From: Acidisoma cellulosilyticum
GTDB taxonomy: Bacteria; Pseudomonadota; Alphaproteobacteria; Acetobacterales; Acetobacteraceae
DNA length: 64,000 nt
Assembly: GCF_020621385.1 (NCBI RefSeq)
Contig: NZ_JAESVA010000003.1
Location: 372,001 to 436,000, forward strand
Direction: 5' to 3'
Part shown: positions 55,388 through 63,846 of the stretch, one piece after another
Layout: every line of letters begins with the position of its first letter
How positions within the stretch are numbered: position 1 is the stretch's first letter
Position numbers and translations under genes: made by a program
Notes under the pieces: model-generated
Databases searched by the model: none
What the model saw: only the letters and a program-made list of their open reading frames with translations
What the model was told of the DNA's origin: nothing

Positions 55388-55792
55388 GTGAGCCTAGGGC
55401 CGTTGCTGCTGGATGACGTCAATCTGTCGGCCAAAGCGCAGATCGACATGATGCGTGAGGTCATCAACCACTGGCGTGCCGAAATGGGAGCGGACGTCTG
55501 GTCGCAGGTGACGGTCGTTGTGGAAGGCCCGCATCAGCCGCGCGAGGACAATCTAAAGATGGCTTTCTTCCGCCATGCGCTTGGTGACCGCGCGCCGACC
55601 CACCTCGTCTATGCCGAAAATGTCTATGACCGGGCTTCTGCCTTGAAACTTGTCGGCACAATCGAGGCCGACCGCAGCCTGTCGATCATCACCTTCAACG
55701 ACCCGCTGCGCATGCAGCGCGATTTGCTCGGAGATGCGGCAAGCGCCTACCTTCCGCAGGTCTTCGGAAAGCCTGACGCGACTCTCCCCTAA
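55388..55792 (+). CDS. Hypothetical protein of unknown family
   Basis: 134 residues starting at GTG with no clear RBS. No TM segment or signal peptide. The middle alternates hydrophobic and acidic residues ('SQVTVVVEGPHQPREDNLKM', 'THLVYAENVYDRASALKLVG'), compatible with an alpha/beta fold. The frame stays open upstream of the GTG to about 55333, so the true gene may begin earlier or have lost its 5' end. I do not recognise it. Confidence 0.5.
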   Translation: MSLGPLLLDDVNLSAKAQIDMMREVINHWRAEMGADVWSQVTVVVEGPHQPREDNLKMAFFRHALGDRAPTHLVYAENVYDRASALKLVGTIEADRSLSIITFNDPLRMQRDLLGDAASAYLPQVFGKPDATLP

Positions 55793-55858
55793 AGCTTGCC
55801 GAGCATAGTCAGAAGCGCGCCACCCCGGTCATGCAGGGGCGTTGCCGCCCCTGCCCGC

Positions 55859-56869
55859 TCACATCACGCTAAACCCGTGCATGAAGGGGTCACGGGGATC
55901 GACGAAGATCGTGTTGATCCCATGCATGCGCGCCCAACCGCTGATGCTGGGGCGGATGGCCGCGAAATTGCCGACCGTCGCGGCACTCTCCACACGCCCG
56001 TCGAACAGGCTGCCGATGATGCTTTCATGCACGAAGTCATCGCCCTCGCGCAATTTGCCCTTGGCCGCCAGCTGCGCCATGCGGGCGGAAGTGCCGGTAC
56101 CGCAAGGTGATCGGTCAATCGCCTTCTCCCCATAGAAGACCGCGTTGCGGCCATGGGCGCGCTTGTCGCGCGGCGCGCCGGTCCATTGCACATGGCGGAT
56201 GCCGCGAATGGTCGCGTCATCCGGATGCACGACATCGATCGCCTCGTTGATCAGCACACGCACGATGGGGCTGAGGCGGAGAATCTCCCCGGCCGAGATC
56301 GTCTCGATGCCGCCAAAGTTTTTCTGCGGATCGATGATGGCGTAGAAATTGCCGCCATAGGCGATATCCACGACAAGCTCGCCCAGGCCCGGCACATCGA
56401 TGACAACGCCTTCGGCCGCGAGGTACGAAGGGACATTATGGATGCGCACGCTATCCACAAAGCGCCCGTTGCGCTTGTATTCCGCGACCACGCGCCCGGC
56501 CGGCGCGTCCAGTGCGAGCGTCCCTTCCACGCGCGGCATGGCCAGACCGTTTTCGATCGCCATCGTCACCGTGCCGATGGTGCCATGACCGCACATCGGC
56601 AGGCAGCCCGATGTTTCGATGAACAGGATCCCGACATCGCAATCGGCCCGCGTCGGCGGATAAAGAATGGAGCCGCTCATCATGTCATGGCCGCGCGGTT
56701 CGAACATCAGCGCGCGGCGCACCCAGTCGTGCCGCGCCATGAAATCCTGCCGCCGCTCGCTCATGCTATTGCCCTGCAACAGCGGGCCGCCGCCGGAGAC
56801 AAGGCGCACGGGATTGCCGCAGGTATGCCCGTCGATACAGCTGAAGGTATAGACCTGATCAGCGCTCAT
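55859..56869 (-). CDS. Proline racemase family protein, probable 4-hydroxyproline epimerase
   Basis: 336 residues. Both catalytic cysteines are kept: 'CLPMCGHGTIGTVTMAIENG' and 'DRSPCGTGTSARMAQLA'. The Cys/Cys pair points to proline racemase or hydroxyproline 2-epimerase, and the 'FSCIDGHTCGNPVRLV' start is HypE-like; trans-3-hydroxyproline dehydratases replace the second Cys. It begins five bases after the stop of the monooxygenase gene, so they form one operon. The ATG at 56869 starts the conserved N terminus. Confidence 0.88.
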   Translation of the reverse strand: MSADQVYTFSCIDGHTCGNPVRLVSGGGPLLQGNSMSERRQDFMARHDWVRRALMFEPRGHDMMSGSILYPPTRADCDVGILFIETSGCLPMCGHGTIGTVTMAIENGLAMPRVEGTLALDAPAGRVVAEYKRNGRFVDSVRIHNVPSYLAAEGVVIDVPGLGELVVDIAYGGNFYAIIDPQKNFGGIETISAGEILRLSPIVRVLINEAIDVVHPDDATIRGIRHVQWTGAPRDKRAHGRNAVFYGEKAIDRSPCGTGTSARMAQLAAKGKLREGDDFVHESIIGSLFDGRVESAATVGNFAAIRPSISGWARMHGINTIFVDPRDPFMHGFSVM

Positions 56870-56873
56870 GCTC

Positions 56874-58217
56874 TCATTCCTCGCCCAGATGTTCGCGCAA
56901 CGTGCGGGTTTTGTATTCGGTGCGGAAGCGCCCGCGGCGCTGCAATTCCGGCACCAGAAGATCGACAAGCCGGATCAGATCGGCCGGGACTGAGACCGTA
57001 TGGCCGAACATGAAGCCGCCGCGGCTGCCCGTCGCCTCAAAGGCTTCTTCCAGAATATCCGCGACCTGGGACGCCGAGCCGGCAATGGTCTTGTCGTAGG
57101 AGGTGGCGCTTTTGATGCCATGCTCAAAAAACGTCTCTCGGGAAATTTCGGTCGTCTCGCCAAGTTCCAAGGCCAGTTCATAGACGAAGCCGATGGGCGA
57201 GGCATTGGCGGCGATGATCTTCTCCTGCACTTCCTGCAGCGTGAAACGCGCCGGCAGCGTCGAGAAATCATAACCGTTATTGTAGGAGAGGAAGACGCCG
57301 ACAGCCTCCTGCGGGATGGAGGTCAGCAGCCGGTCGCGCTGGGCATGGGCCTCGGCCTCAGTCTCGCCCACCACAATCGGCGTCTGCCACAGAATGCCGA
57401 CCTTCGTCGGGTCACGCCCGATCGCGAGCAGCGCTTTGTCCAGCGCCGCGCGATGCTTTACCTGCCGGGCGAGCGCCATATCGGGGCCGAAGATGTAATC
57501 GGCGACATAGGCGGAAGCTTGAACGCCACGCGGCGACCCGCCGGCCTGAATGACGACGGGCCGTCCCTGCGGCGAAGGCGGGGTGTTCAGCGCGCCCTCG
57601 ACCTTGAAAAACTTTCCCTCATGCTTGACGTGATGGACCTTGGCCGGGTCCGTCACGCGGCCCGATTCGAAATCCCACAGCATGCAGTCGGGCTCGGCAC
57701 TGTCCCACAGCTTGCGACAGACATCGATGAATTCCTCCATCCGCTCATAACGGCTGTTATGCTCCATCAACGCGTCGAAGCCGAAATTGGCGGCATCCGA
57801 TTTGCGGGTGGAGGTGACGAGGTTCATGGCGATGCGCCCCTTCGTCACATGGTCCAGCGAATTCATCAGCCGCGCCATGTAATAGGGATGCATGAACGTG
57901 GAGGAATAGGTCAGGCCGAAGCCGAGATGCTTGGTCACGCGCGACATCGCGACCATGATCGGGTTCAGGTCCTGGCGCGGCCAGCTGATGCCCCATTCGA
58001 TGGCAGCGTCGGGCGAGCCCTGCCAAGTATCGGGAATGCCGGTGCCGTCGCCGGAAAAGACCATGTCCAGGCAACCGCGCTCCGCGATGCGGGCGATCTC
58101 CTCGAACATCTCGACATCGGGGAAGGTGCGGCCGGGCCAGGCGCCGGGCATCCGCCAGCGGCCGCCCATATGCGAATAGGAGAAGTCAAAACCAAGATGC
58201 ATGCGGGCCTTAGCCAA
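56874..58217 (-). CDS. LLM class flavin-dependent monooxygenase (NtaA/SnaA/DszA-like)
   Basis: About 447 residues. TIM barrel with 'MVFSGDGTGIPDTWQGSPDA', 'DLNPIMVAMSRVTKHLGFGL', 'GRIAMNLVTSTRKSDAANFG' and 'RPVVIQAGGSPRGVQASAYV', the features of the FMNH2-using NtaA/SnaA/DszA group acting on chelators, antibiotics or sulfonates. The TTG at 58217 is preferred because AGGAG lies eight bases upstream (reading MAKARMHLGFDF); ATG at 58202 and a longer frame to 58301 are alternatives. A flavin reductase partner is not adjacent. Substrate unknown. Confidence 0.88.
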   Translation of the reverse strand: MAKARMHLGFDFSYSHMGGRWRMPGAWPGRTFPDVEMFEEIARIAERGCLDMVFSGDGTGIPDTWQGSPDAAIEWGISWPRQDLNPIMVAMSRVTKHLGFGLTYSSTFMHPYYMARLMNSLDHVTKGRIAMNLVTSTRKSDAANFGFDALMEHNSRYERMEEFIDVCRKLWDSAEPDCMLWDFESGRVTDPAKVHHVKHEGKFFKVEGALNTPPSPQGRPVVIQAGGSPRGVQASAYVADYIFGPDMALARQVKHRAALDKALLAIGRDPTKVGILWQTPIVVGETEAEAHAQRDRLLTSIPQEAVGVFLSYNNGYDFSTLPARFTLQEVQEKIIAANASPIGFVYELALELGETTEISRETFFEHGIKSATSYDKTIAGSASQVADILEEAFEATGSRGGFMFGHTVSVPADLIRLVDLLVPELQRRGRFRTEYKTRTLREHLGEE

Positions 58218-58370
58218 AGTCACGTCTCCTGTCTCTCTAGCTTCGCAGCCTAGAACAGGATCGATCGCAGCGTCATCTGGTCGGAATTTTTTGTCAGTCA
58301 CGCGCGGATGATAGAATTATCCGCCGTCGCCGCCCGAGCGGGGCGGCATCCTCATCTCATCCCCGGCGGA

Positions 58371-58400
58371 CCGAGCGAGGCGGCTTTCGCCGCCCGCTCT
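58371..58400. terminator. GC-rich hairpins between the monooxygenase and DUF1127 genes
   Basis: GAGCGAGGCGGC-TTTC-GCCGCCCGCTC, plus GCCGCCC/GGGCGGC at 58330-58349. No T run; they could be rho-dependent end structures of the minus-strand DUF1127 transcript. Confidence 0.35.
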
Positions 58401-58460
58401 TAACCCGCAATCCGGACAAGGCAGGCAACCCCGGAAGGGTCGCCGCAGTCTTAGCCGGAC

Positions 58461-58715
58461 TTAGCGGCGATAGCTGCCGTTGACGATCGCCGGCAGGTCA
58501 GCGCGGCTGAAGCCCAGCTCGCCCAGTTCGGCGTCGGAATAGGTGGCCAGTTCGCGAGCCATCTGCATGCGCTCAGCGCGTTCGGCGCGGTGATCGGCGA
58601 TCACCTGGCGGAGCGAGAAAACCCCGCGCACGAAGGCGGTCAGACCAAGGAAATCGAAAGCGTCCTTGATGCCGCCGGGAGCCAGCTTCTGTTCGGTATT
58701 GGAAATGGTGTTCAT
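58461..58715 (-). CDS. DUF1127 domain-containing small protein
   Basis: 84 residues. The C-terminal third 'LATYSDAELGELGFSRADLP' is the DUF1127 motif; arginine-rich 'RAERAERMQMARE' precedes it. DUF1127 proteins of alphaproteobacteria are small, often stress- or phosphate-regulated, and some bind RNA. AGGAGG is eight bases before the ATG. It stands alone, with an AT-rich upstream region (58716-58880) that should hold its promoter. Confidence 0.85.
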   Translation of the reverse strand: MNTISNTEQKLAPGGIKDAFDFLGLTAFVRGVFSLRQVIADHRAERAERMQMARELATYSDAELGELGFSRADLPAIVNGSYRR

Positions 58716-58955
58716 GTGAGCCTCCTGAGCCCGTCCGTTGCTGCAGTGCACCATACTCATCCGCGCATCGCATGTCTACAGAATAACGTGCGTAATTCGT
58801 TGTAACGAAGTTTATGGCTGCACTGCACCATTCGCATACAATTGTCTTATAACGTGACAAATGTGTCAAAAGATCGGCCTTGCGTCCGAAAGCGAAGGCT
58901 TTAGCTTGCGCCTCAGCGCCCTATCCCCGGCGCGCTTGAAGACAGGAGCAGCAGC

Positions 58956-59210
58956 ATGGCGACCCCAGATTCCAAGCTCAGCCCCGATGATTTCGATGAG
59001 GAGGATATCGAGAGCTATCTCGCCCTCGCGCGCATCCAGGGAGAGACCACGGATACCGACGAATGGATCGCGGCCCTGGAAGACATGGCCCGCGTCGCTT
59101 GGCGGCTGATGACGGAAGACCAGAAGGAAACCTTCCGCGCGGAGCCCGAGATCCTCGCGTTGACCGATAATTTCGGCGATTTCGCGGACGACCAGAACGC
59201 CGATTTCTAG
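58956..59210 (+). CDS. Acidic small protein of unknown function
   Basis: 84 residues, strongly acidic ('DDFDEEDIESYLALARIQGE'), predicted helical and soluble. AGGAGCAGC lies just before the ATG. The stop TAG is the first CTAG of repeat copy 4, so the reading frame ends exactly at the repeat edge; the natural C terminus may have been lost or replaced. I recognise no family. Confidence 0.55.
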   Translation: MATPDSKLSPDDFDEEDIESYLALARIQGETTDTDEWIAALEDMARVAWRLMTEDQKETFRAEPEILALTDNFGDFADDQNADF

Positions 59211-59314
59211 AGCAGATCCCGGTCAGATGGAATCATCTGTCCGGGTGAAGATGCTCGCAAAAACAATAAACTAGAGCGGCACCTGTGAGCGTAAGCGAAC
59301 AGGAAACGCTCTAG
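59207..59314 (-). repeat. ~105-bp double-palindrome repeat, copy 4
   Basis: CTAGAGCAGATCCCGGTCAG ... TGAAGATGCTCGC ... AACGCTCTAG, full length and nearly identical to copy 3. It begins inside the stop codon of the small acidic gene and ends 73 bases before the serine hydrolase start. Confidence 0.88.
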
Positions 59315-59387
59315 GCTCCCTACCGACACCGAAAGTCTTGCCGTCCGGTGAAGCGCCTGACGGCCTATCGCTTCAAGGATTCTGCCC

Positions 59388-60542
59388 TTGTCCCATACCG
59401 AGCGTGCCGGCCAGGCGATCGACGCCCTGCTCGATCGCGTGCTGGCCGAGAAACGGCTGGTCGGCGCGGTCGTGCGCGTTCAACGCCACGGCCGTCCCTT
59501 CTACAGCAAAGCGGTCGGTTTCGCGGATCGGGAAGCAGGGACGCCGATGCTGCCCGGCACGGTCTTTCGCCTGGCCAGCATGACCAAGCCGGTCGTCTCG
59601 GCCGCCACACTCGCCTGCGCCGAAGCCGGGCTGCTGTCGATCGAGGATGAGATTACGCGGTTCCTGCCTGATTTCCGGCCGAAGACGCCGTCGGGCGAGG
59701 CGGCAAGGATCACCATCCGTCACCTCCTCACCCATACGGCGGGTCTGTCTTACGTCTTCCTGCAACCGGGCGAGAGCCCCTATCACGCGGCGGGCGTGTC
59801 GGACGGGATCAACCGTCCGGGCATCAGCCTGGCGGAAAACCTCCGCCGCCTCGGCAATTTGCCGGTCAGCTTCACGCCCGGCAGCGCCTGGCTCTATTCG
59901 CTCGCGACCGATGTGCTGGGCGCGGTGCTGGAAAAGGCCAGCGGACAAGCTTTGCCGGAGGTCGTGCGGGACCACATCACGCGCCCGCTCGGCATGGCGG
60001 ACAGCGCCTTCCTGGCGACGGCGCCTGAGAGGCTGGCGACGCCCTATGCCGATGCGGCAGGGCCGGGTGAAGCCCCACGCCGCATGACCGACCCTTTCAC
60101 GCTGCCGCAGGTCGACGCCGGCCAGCTCTATTTCTCGCCGGGCCGCGCGACAGACCCCGATGTCTATGCCTCCGGCGGCGCCGGCATGGTGGGCACGGCC
60201 GAGGATTATATCCGTTTCCTGGAAGCGATCCGGCTCGGCGGCGCCCCCATCCTCAATCCCGCCTCGGCCGCCGCCTTCGTGGGCGACGCGATCCCGGGCC
60301 TCGATACCGGTCTCGGCGATCCCGGCTGGGGCTTCGGTCTTGGCGTCGCCCATCTGCGTGACCCGGCGGCATCCGGCACGGCGCAGAATCCCGGCAGTTG
60401 GGCCTGGGGCGGCGTCTACGGCACCAGCTTCTGGGTCGATCCGGAAGCCGGCCTCAGCGCGGTCGCGTTGACCAATACCTCTCTGGAAGGGTGCAACGGT
60501 CCCTTCACGAAGGAAATCATTGCCGCGACCTACGCGGGATGA
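59388..60542 (+). CDS. Serine hydrolase, beta-lactamase class C / EstB family
   Basis: 384 residues. 'VFRLASMTKPVVSAATL' holds the S-x-x-K motif (S-M-T-K), 'AWLYSLATDVLGAVLEKAS' the Tyr of the Y-x-N/S motif and 'LTHTAGLSYVF' the usual HTAG loop. No signal peptide is seen, so it is probably cytoplasmic, an esterase or peptidase rather than a resistance beta-lactamase. The TTG start has AAGGAT upstream. It follows repeat copy 4. Confidence 0.88.
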   Translation: MSHTERAGQAIDALLDRVLAEKRLVGAVVRVQRHGRPFYSKAVGFADREAGTPMLPGTVFRLASMTKPVVSAATLACAEAGLLSIEDEITRFLPDFRPKTPSGEAARITIRHLLTHTAGLSYVFLQPGESPYHAAGVSDGINRPGISLAENLRRLGNLPVSFTPGSAWLYSLATDVLGAVLEKASGQALPEVVRDHITRPLGMADSAFLATAPERLATPYADAAGPGEAPRRMTDPFTLPQVDAGQLYFSPGRATDPDVYASGGAGMVGTAEDYIRFLEAIRLGGAPILNPASAAAFVGDAIPGLDTGLGDPGWGFGLGVAHLRDPAASGTAQNPGSWAWGGVYGTSFWVDPEAGLSAVALTNTSLEGCNGPFTKEIIAATYAG

Positions 60543-60637
60543 CATCGCTCTAAACGAAACGTGATGGCATCCGCGTTCTGTCACATTCCGTGACGAACCC
60601 CATATCAGCTCCATCAGAGTTCGATGGGAGCCAGAAT

Positions 60638-60817
60638 ATGACCAAAGCCATCCGTTTCGATTCCAGCCTGCTGCGTGCCGCCATGGTCGGCCTGCTGCTG
60701 GCCGGCGCCGCGCTCAGCCTTTCGGCCTGCAACACCGTCAATGGTGCCGGCAAGGACGTTTCCAATGCGGGCGCCGCGACCTCGAACACCGCGACGGACG
60801 TTCAGCAGAAGCTGTAA
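60638..60817 (+). CDS. Entericidin-type small lipoprotein
   Basis: 59 residues. Signal peptide with lipobox L-S-A-C at about residues 28-31; mature 'CNTVNGAGKDVSNAGAA' matches the EcnA/EcnB entericidin family. GGGAG is seven bases before the ATG, and a strong terminator follows, so the gene is monocistronic. Entericidins of alphaproteobacteria are abundant stationary-phase lipoproteins; toxin/antidote function is known only for the enterobacterial pair and no partner is seen here. Confidence 0.88.
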   Translation: MTKAIRFDSSLLRAAMVGLLLAGAALSLSACNTVNGAGKDVSNAGAATSNTATDVQQKL

Positions 60818-60837
60818 TCCGGCGGCATCGCCAGAGA

Positions 60838-60870
60838 AGCCCGGCAGCCCAGCGGCTGCCGGGCTTTTTT
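60838..60870 (+). terminator. Rho-independent terminator after the entericidin gene
   Basis: AGCCCGGCAGCC-CAGC-GGCTGCCGGGCTTTTTT: 12-bp perfect stem, four-base loop, T run. It reaches the stop codon of the convergent M20 gene. Confidence 0.92.
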
Positions 60871-62098
60871 ATGCCTGCAGCAGCCGCGTCAGCGCGATCG
60901 CCACCGTCTCGGTCGCGGCCTTCAGATCGGCCATGGCCAGATTCTCATCCGCGCGATGGCCGTTCGCTTCCAGCATGGTCCGCGGACCGGCGCCGTACAG
61001 CACGGTCGGGATGCCACGCTCGGTATAAAGCCTTGCATCGCAATAGATCGGCGTGCCCTCAGCCCCGATGATCTCGCCCAGGACGATCTCGGCCGCGTCA
61101 GTCAAAGCCGCCACCAGCCGGTCCTGGCCGGGCAGGCTTTCCATCGGCCGCACCACCAGGATCTGCGTCACATCGACGGTGATACCAGGCAGGGATGCGG
61201 CCGCATTGGCGATGAGGTCGCACAATTCCTGCTCCACCGCTTCCGGCCGTTCCTCGGGGATCATGCGGCGGTCGATGCGGAAGCTGACCTTGTCGGGAAC
61301 GACATTGGTATTGATGCCGCCGGAAATCAGCCCGACATTCAGATTGGCATGACCGATGCCGGGCACCGCCGAAACCCGGTCCGCCAGCCCGCCACGAAAC
61401 GCATAGAGCGCCGCCAGAATCTGGGTCGCGGCTTCCAATGCGTCATGCCCGGTCTCGGGCCGCGCCGCATGGGCGGACTTGCCGCGCACCGTCACGTCCA
61501 GATGCAGGCAGCCATTATGCGCGATCGTCACGTTATAGGCGAAGCCGGCGCTGAGCGCGTAGTCGGGCTTGGACAGACCTTCCGCCAGGATCAGGCCGGG
61601 GCCGATCAGCCCGCCGGTCTCCTCGTCATAGGTCAGATGCAGCTCCACCGAGCCAGCCAGCGGCGCGGCCGTTTCCTTCAAGGCGAGCAGCGCGAAGGCA
61701 TAGGTCGCGAAATCGGATTTGGAGACGGCGGCGCCACGGCCATACATGCGGCCATCGCGGATCTCCGCGCCGTACGGATCGCTGCTCCAGCCCTCGCCGG
61801 GGGCCACGACATCGCCATGCGCGTTCAGCGCCACCACCGGACCCGCGCCAAACCTGTGACGGATGATAAGGTTGGTGGCGGACAGCATACCGCAGGCGCG
61901 GACCGCCGCCTCCGGCACCGGATGGCGTTCGACCACGAAACCCAAAGCTTCCAGCAATGCCGCTGTCATGGCCGCATGATCCGCACAATCGCCGGGCGGG
62001 TTATCGGACGGATGGCGGACGAGCGCGGCCAGGAAGCCGACCTCCTCCTCGAAACGACGGCTGACGGCCGCGCGGATGGCAGAGTCCAACTCGGTCAT
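60869..62098 (-). CDS. M20 family metallodeacylase (ArgE/DapE/ACY1-like)
   Basis: 409 residues. 'VALNAHGDVVAPGEGWSSDP' gives the first His/Asp metal ligands, 'YGRGAAVSKSDFATYAFALL' the bridging Asp, 'LTYDEETGGLIGPGLILAEG' the Glu-Glu pair, and a lid dimerisation domain follows ('GKSAHAARPETGHDALEAAT'). It hydrolyses an N-acyl amino acid or peptide. The ATG overlaps the stop of the upstream ABC exporter by four bases, so they are translationally coupled. Substrate unknown. Confidence 0.88.
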   Translation of the reverse strand: MTELDSAIRAAVSRRFEEEVGFLAALVRHPSDNPPGDCADHAAMTAALLEALGFVVERHPVPEAAVRACGMLSATNLIIRHRFGAGPVVALNAHGDVVAPGEGWSSDPYGAEIRDGRMYGRGAAVSKSDFATYAFALLALKETAAPLAGSVELHLTYDEETGGLIGPGLILAEGLSKPDYALSAGFAYNVTIAHNGCLHLDVTVRGKSAHAARPETGHDALEAATQILAALYAFRGGLADRVSAVPGIGHANLNVGLISGGINTNVVPDKVSFRIDRRMIPEERPEAVEQELCDLIANAAASLPGITVDVTQILVVRPMESLPGQDRLVAALTDAAEIVLGEIIGAEGTPIYCDARLYTERGIPTVLYGAGPRTMLEANGHRADENLAMADLKAATETVAIALTRLLQA

Positions 62099-63846
62099 GA
62101 CATCAATCCCTGCGTGCGCACCAAGCGCGCGTAAATACCGTCCTGTTCCATCAGCTCGGCATGCGTGCCGCATTCCTGGGCGCAGCCCTCGGCCATCACC
62201 ACAACCAGATCGGCGCTGCGCACGGTCGAGAGGCGGTGGGCGACGATGATGGTGGTGCGCCCGGTGCGCAAATGCGCGAGGGCCGATTGCACGGCGGCTT
62301 CGCTGTCGGCATCCAGCGCGCTTGTCGCTTCATCCAGCAGCAGGATGCGCGGATTACGCAGGAAGGCGCGGGCCAGCGACACGCGCTGGCGCTGGCCGCC
62401 TGACAGGCGATTACCGTTATGGCCGACGACCGTCTGATCGCCCTCCGGCAGAGCCTGAATGAAATCGGTTGCCGCCGCGGCTTCGGCCGCCGCCTCAATC
62501 TCGGCCTCCGACGCATTCGGCCGTCCCATGCCGATATTGGCGGCAACGGTATCGTCGAATAGCAAGGAATCCTGGCCGACATAGGCGATGGCGTCACGCA
62601 GGCTGGCCATCTGCACGCTGCGGATATCCGCGCCGTCAACCTCGATCGCGCCCGACCGCACATCGTAAAGCCGGGGAATAAGGGCCAGCGCGGTCGACTT
62701 GCCGGCGCCGGATGCGCCGACCAAGGCCACCGTCTGGCCCGGTTTCGCCTCAAAACTGAGACCGGAAAGCCCGGCGCGGCCGTCCGGATAGGTGTAGCAG
62801 ACATCGATGAAGCGCAGCGCGCCGGGACCTACCGGCAGCGGCTTGGCGTCAACGCTGTCGGTGATGCCCGGCGGCTCGTCGATGACCTGGAACGAGCGTG
62901 CAAGGCCGGCAAGCCCCTCCTGCACGGCCGCGTTGAGCGAGCCGAGCGAGCGCAACGGGCGCGAGGCGAGCATCAGGGCGGCGACAAAACCGGAGAAATT
63001 GCCGAGCGTCGCGGCGCCGGCCGCCGCGCGCCAGCCGACAAAACCGATGACGAGCGCCACGGTCACGCCGCCCAGAACCTCCAAGACCGGATCGACCGCC
63101 GAGCGCGTACGCACCATGCGGAGCAGCGCACGGTAGAGCTGTCCCAAAACATGCTCCGCGCGCTGCCGCTCGATCGCTTCCAGCCGATAGGCGCGCACCG
63201 TGCGGCTTTGGGCGAAACTCTCGTTCAGCATCATCGCCGTCTCGCCCATCCGCTCCTGCATATTGCCGGACGCGCGGCGCACGCGCTTGCCGATGCGCTG
63301 CACGGGGACCGCCGCCAGCGGATAAAGGGCCAGCGCGAGCAAGCTCAGCAGCCAGTCCATATAGACCATCGATGCGACCAGACCGACGACGGTCATGGCG
63401 TCCGACACGCCGCTGACCGCACGCGTCATGGCGTCCCGGATCGTTGCCGCGTCCGTCGTGAAGCGGGCGGCCAGCTGGGCCGGCGCCTCGCGCTCCATGC
63501 GCTGAAGGTCGGACGACATCAGATGACCGAACATGCGGGTCTGCAGATCGCGGATGACGACCAGGACAAGGTTCTGCGTCGCGACCGCCTGCCCATACTG
63601 CACCGCCGCCTTGAAGCCGGTGACGACGAGCACGATGATCGGGATCTGGTAGAGGATGCGCGGGTCCTTGCGCACGAACATGCTGAAGGCCTGATCGATC
63701 ACGGCGGGGTAAAGGGCCGTGGCACCTGCGACCAGCGCCGTCAGGATCGCGACGATGACCAGCCGCCCCTTGTAGACGTGCAGATGCTCGCGCCAGAGGC
63801 GCGCGACCAGGGCGCGGGTCGATTCGTCAGTCGGCAGGGTTTTCAT
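62095..63846 (-). CDS. ABC exporter, MsbA-like permease-ATPase
   Basis: 583 residues. Six-helix TM domain (about 20-310) followed by an ATPase domain: Walker A 'GASGAGKST', signature 'LSGGQRQRVSLARAFL', Walker B 'ILLLDEATSALD', H-loop 'VAHRL'. 'MYQIPIIVLVV'-region and the single-chain half-transporter length fit MsbA-type lipid flippases or general multidrug exporters. The ATG at 63846 is preferred (MKTLPTDES); the frame stays open to 63921. It is coupled to the M20 gene. Cargo unknown; lipid A or a peptide are both possible. Confidence 0.9.
   Translation of the reverse strand: MKTLPTDESTRALVARLWREHLHVYKGRLVIVAILTALVAGATALYPAVIDQAFSMFVRKDPRILYQIPIIVLVVTGFKAAVQYGQAVATQNLVLVVIRDLQTRMFGHLMSSDLQRMEREAPAQLAARFTTDAATIRDAMTRAVSGVSDAMTVVGLVASMVYMDWLLSLLALALYPLAAVPVQRIGKRVRRASGNMQERMGETAMMLNESFAQSRTVRAYRLEAIERQRAEHVLGQLYRALLRMVRTRSAVDPVLEVLGGVTVALVIGFVGWRAAAGAATLGNFSGFVAALMLASRPLRSLGSLNAAVQEGLAGLARSFQVIDEPPGITDSVDAKPLPVGPGALRFIDVCYTYPDGRAGLSGLSFEAKPGQTVALVGASGAGKSTALALIPRLYDVRSGAIEVDGADIRSVQMASLRDAIAYVGQDSLLFDDTVAANIGMGRPNASEAEIEAAAEAAAATDFIQALPEGDQTVVGHNGNRLSGGQRQRVSLARAFLRNPRILLLDEATSALDADSEAAVQSALAHLRTGRTTIIVAHRLSTVRSADLVVVMAEGCAQECGTHAELMEQDGIYARLVRTQGLMS

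Noticed and set aside
59388-60542. Serine hydrolase as an antibiotic-resistance beta-lactamase
   Set aside because: It lacks a signal peptide and the KTG-box context of AmpC; it fits EstB-type esterases better.
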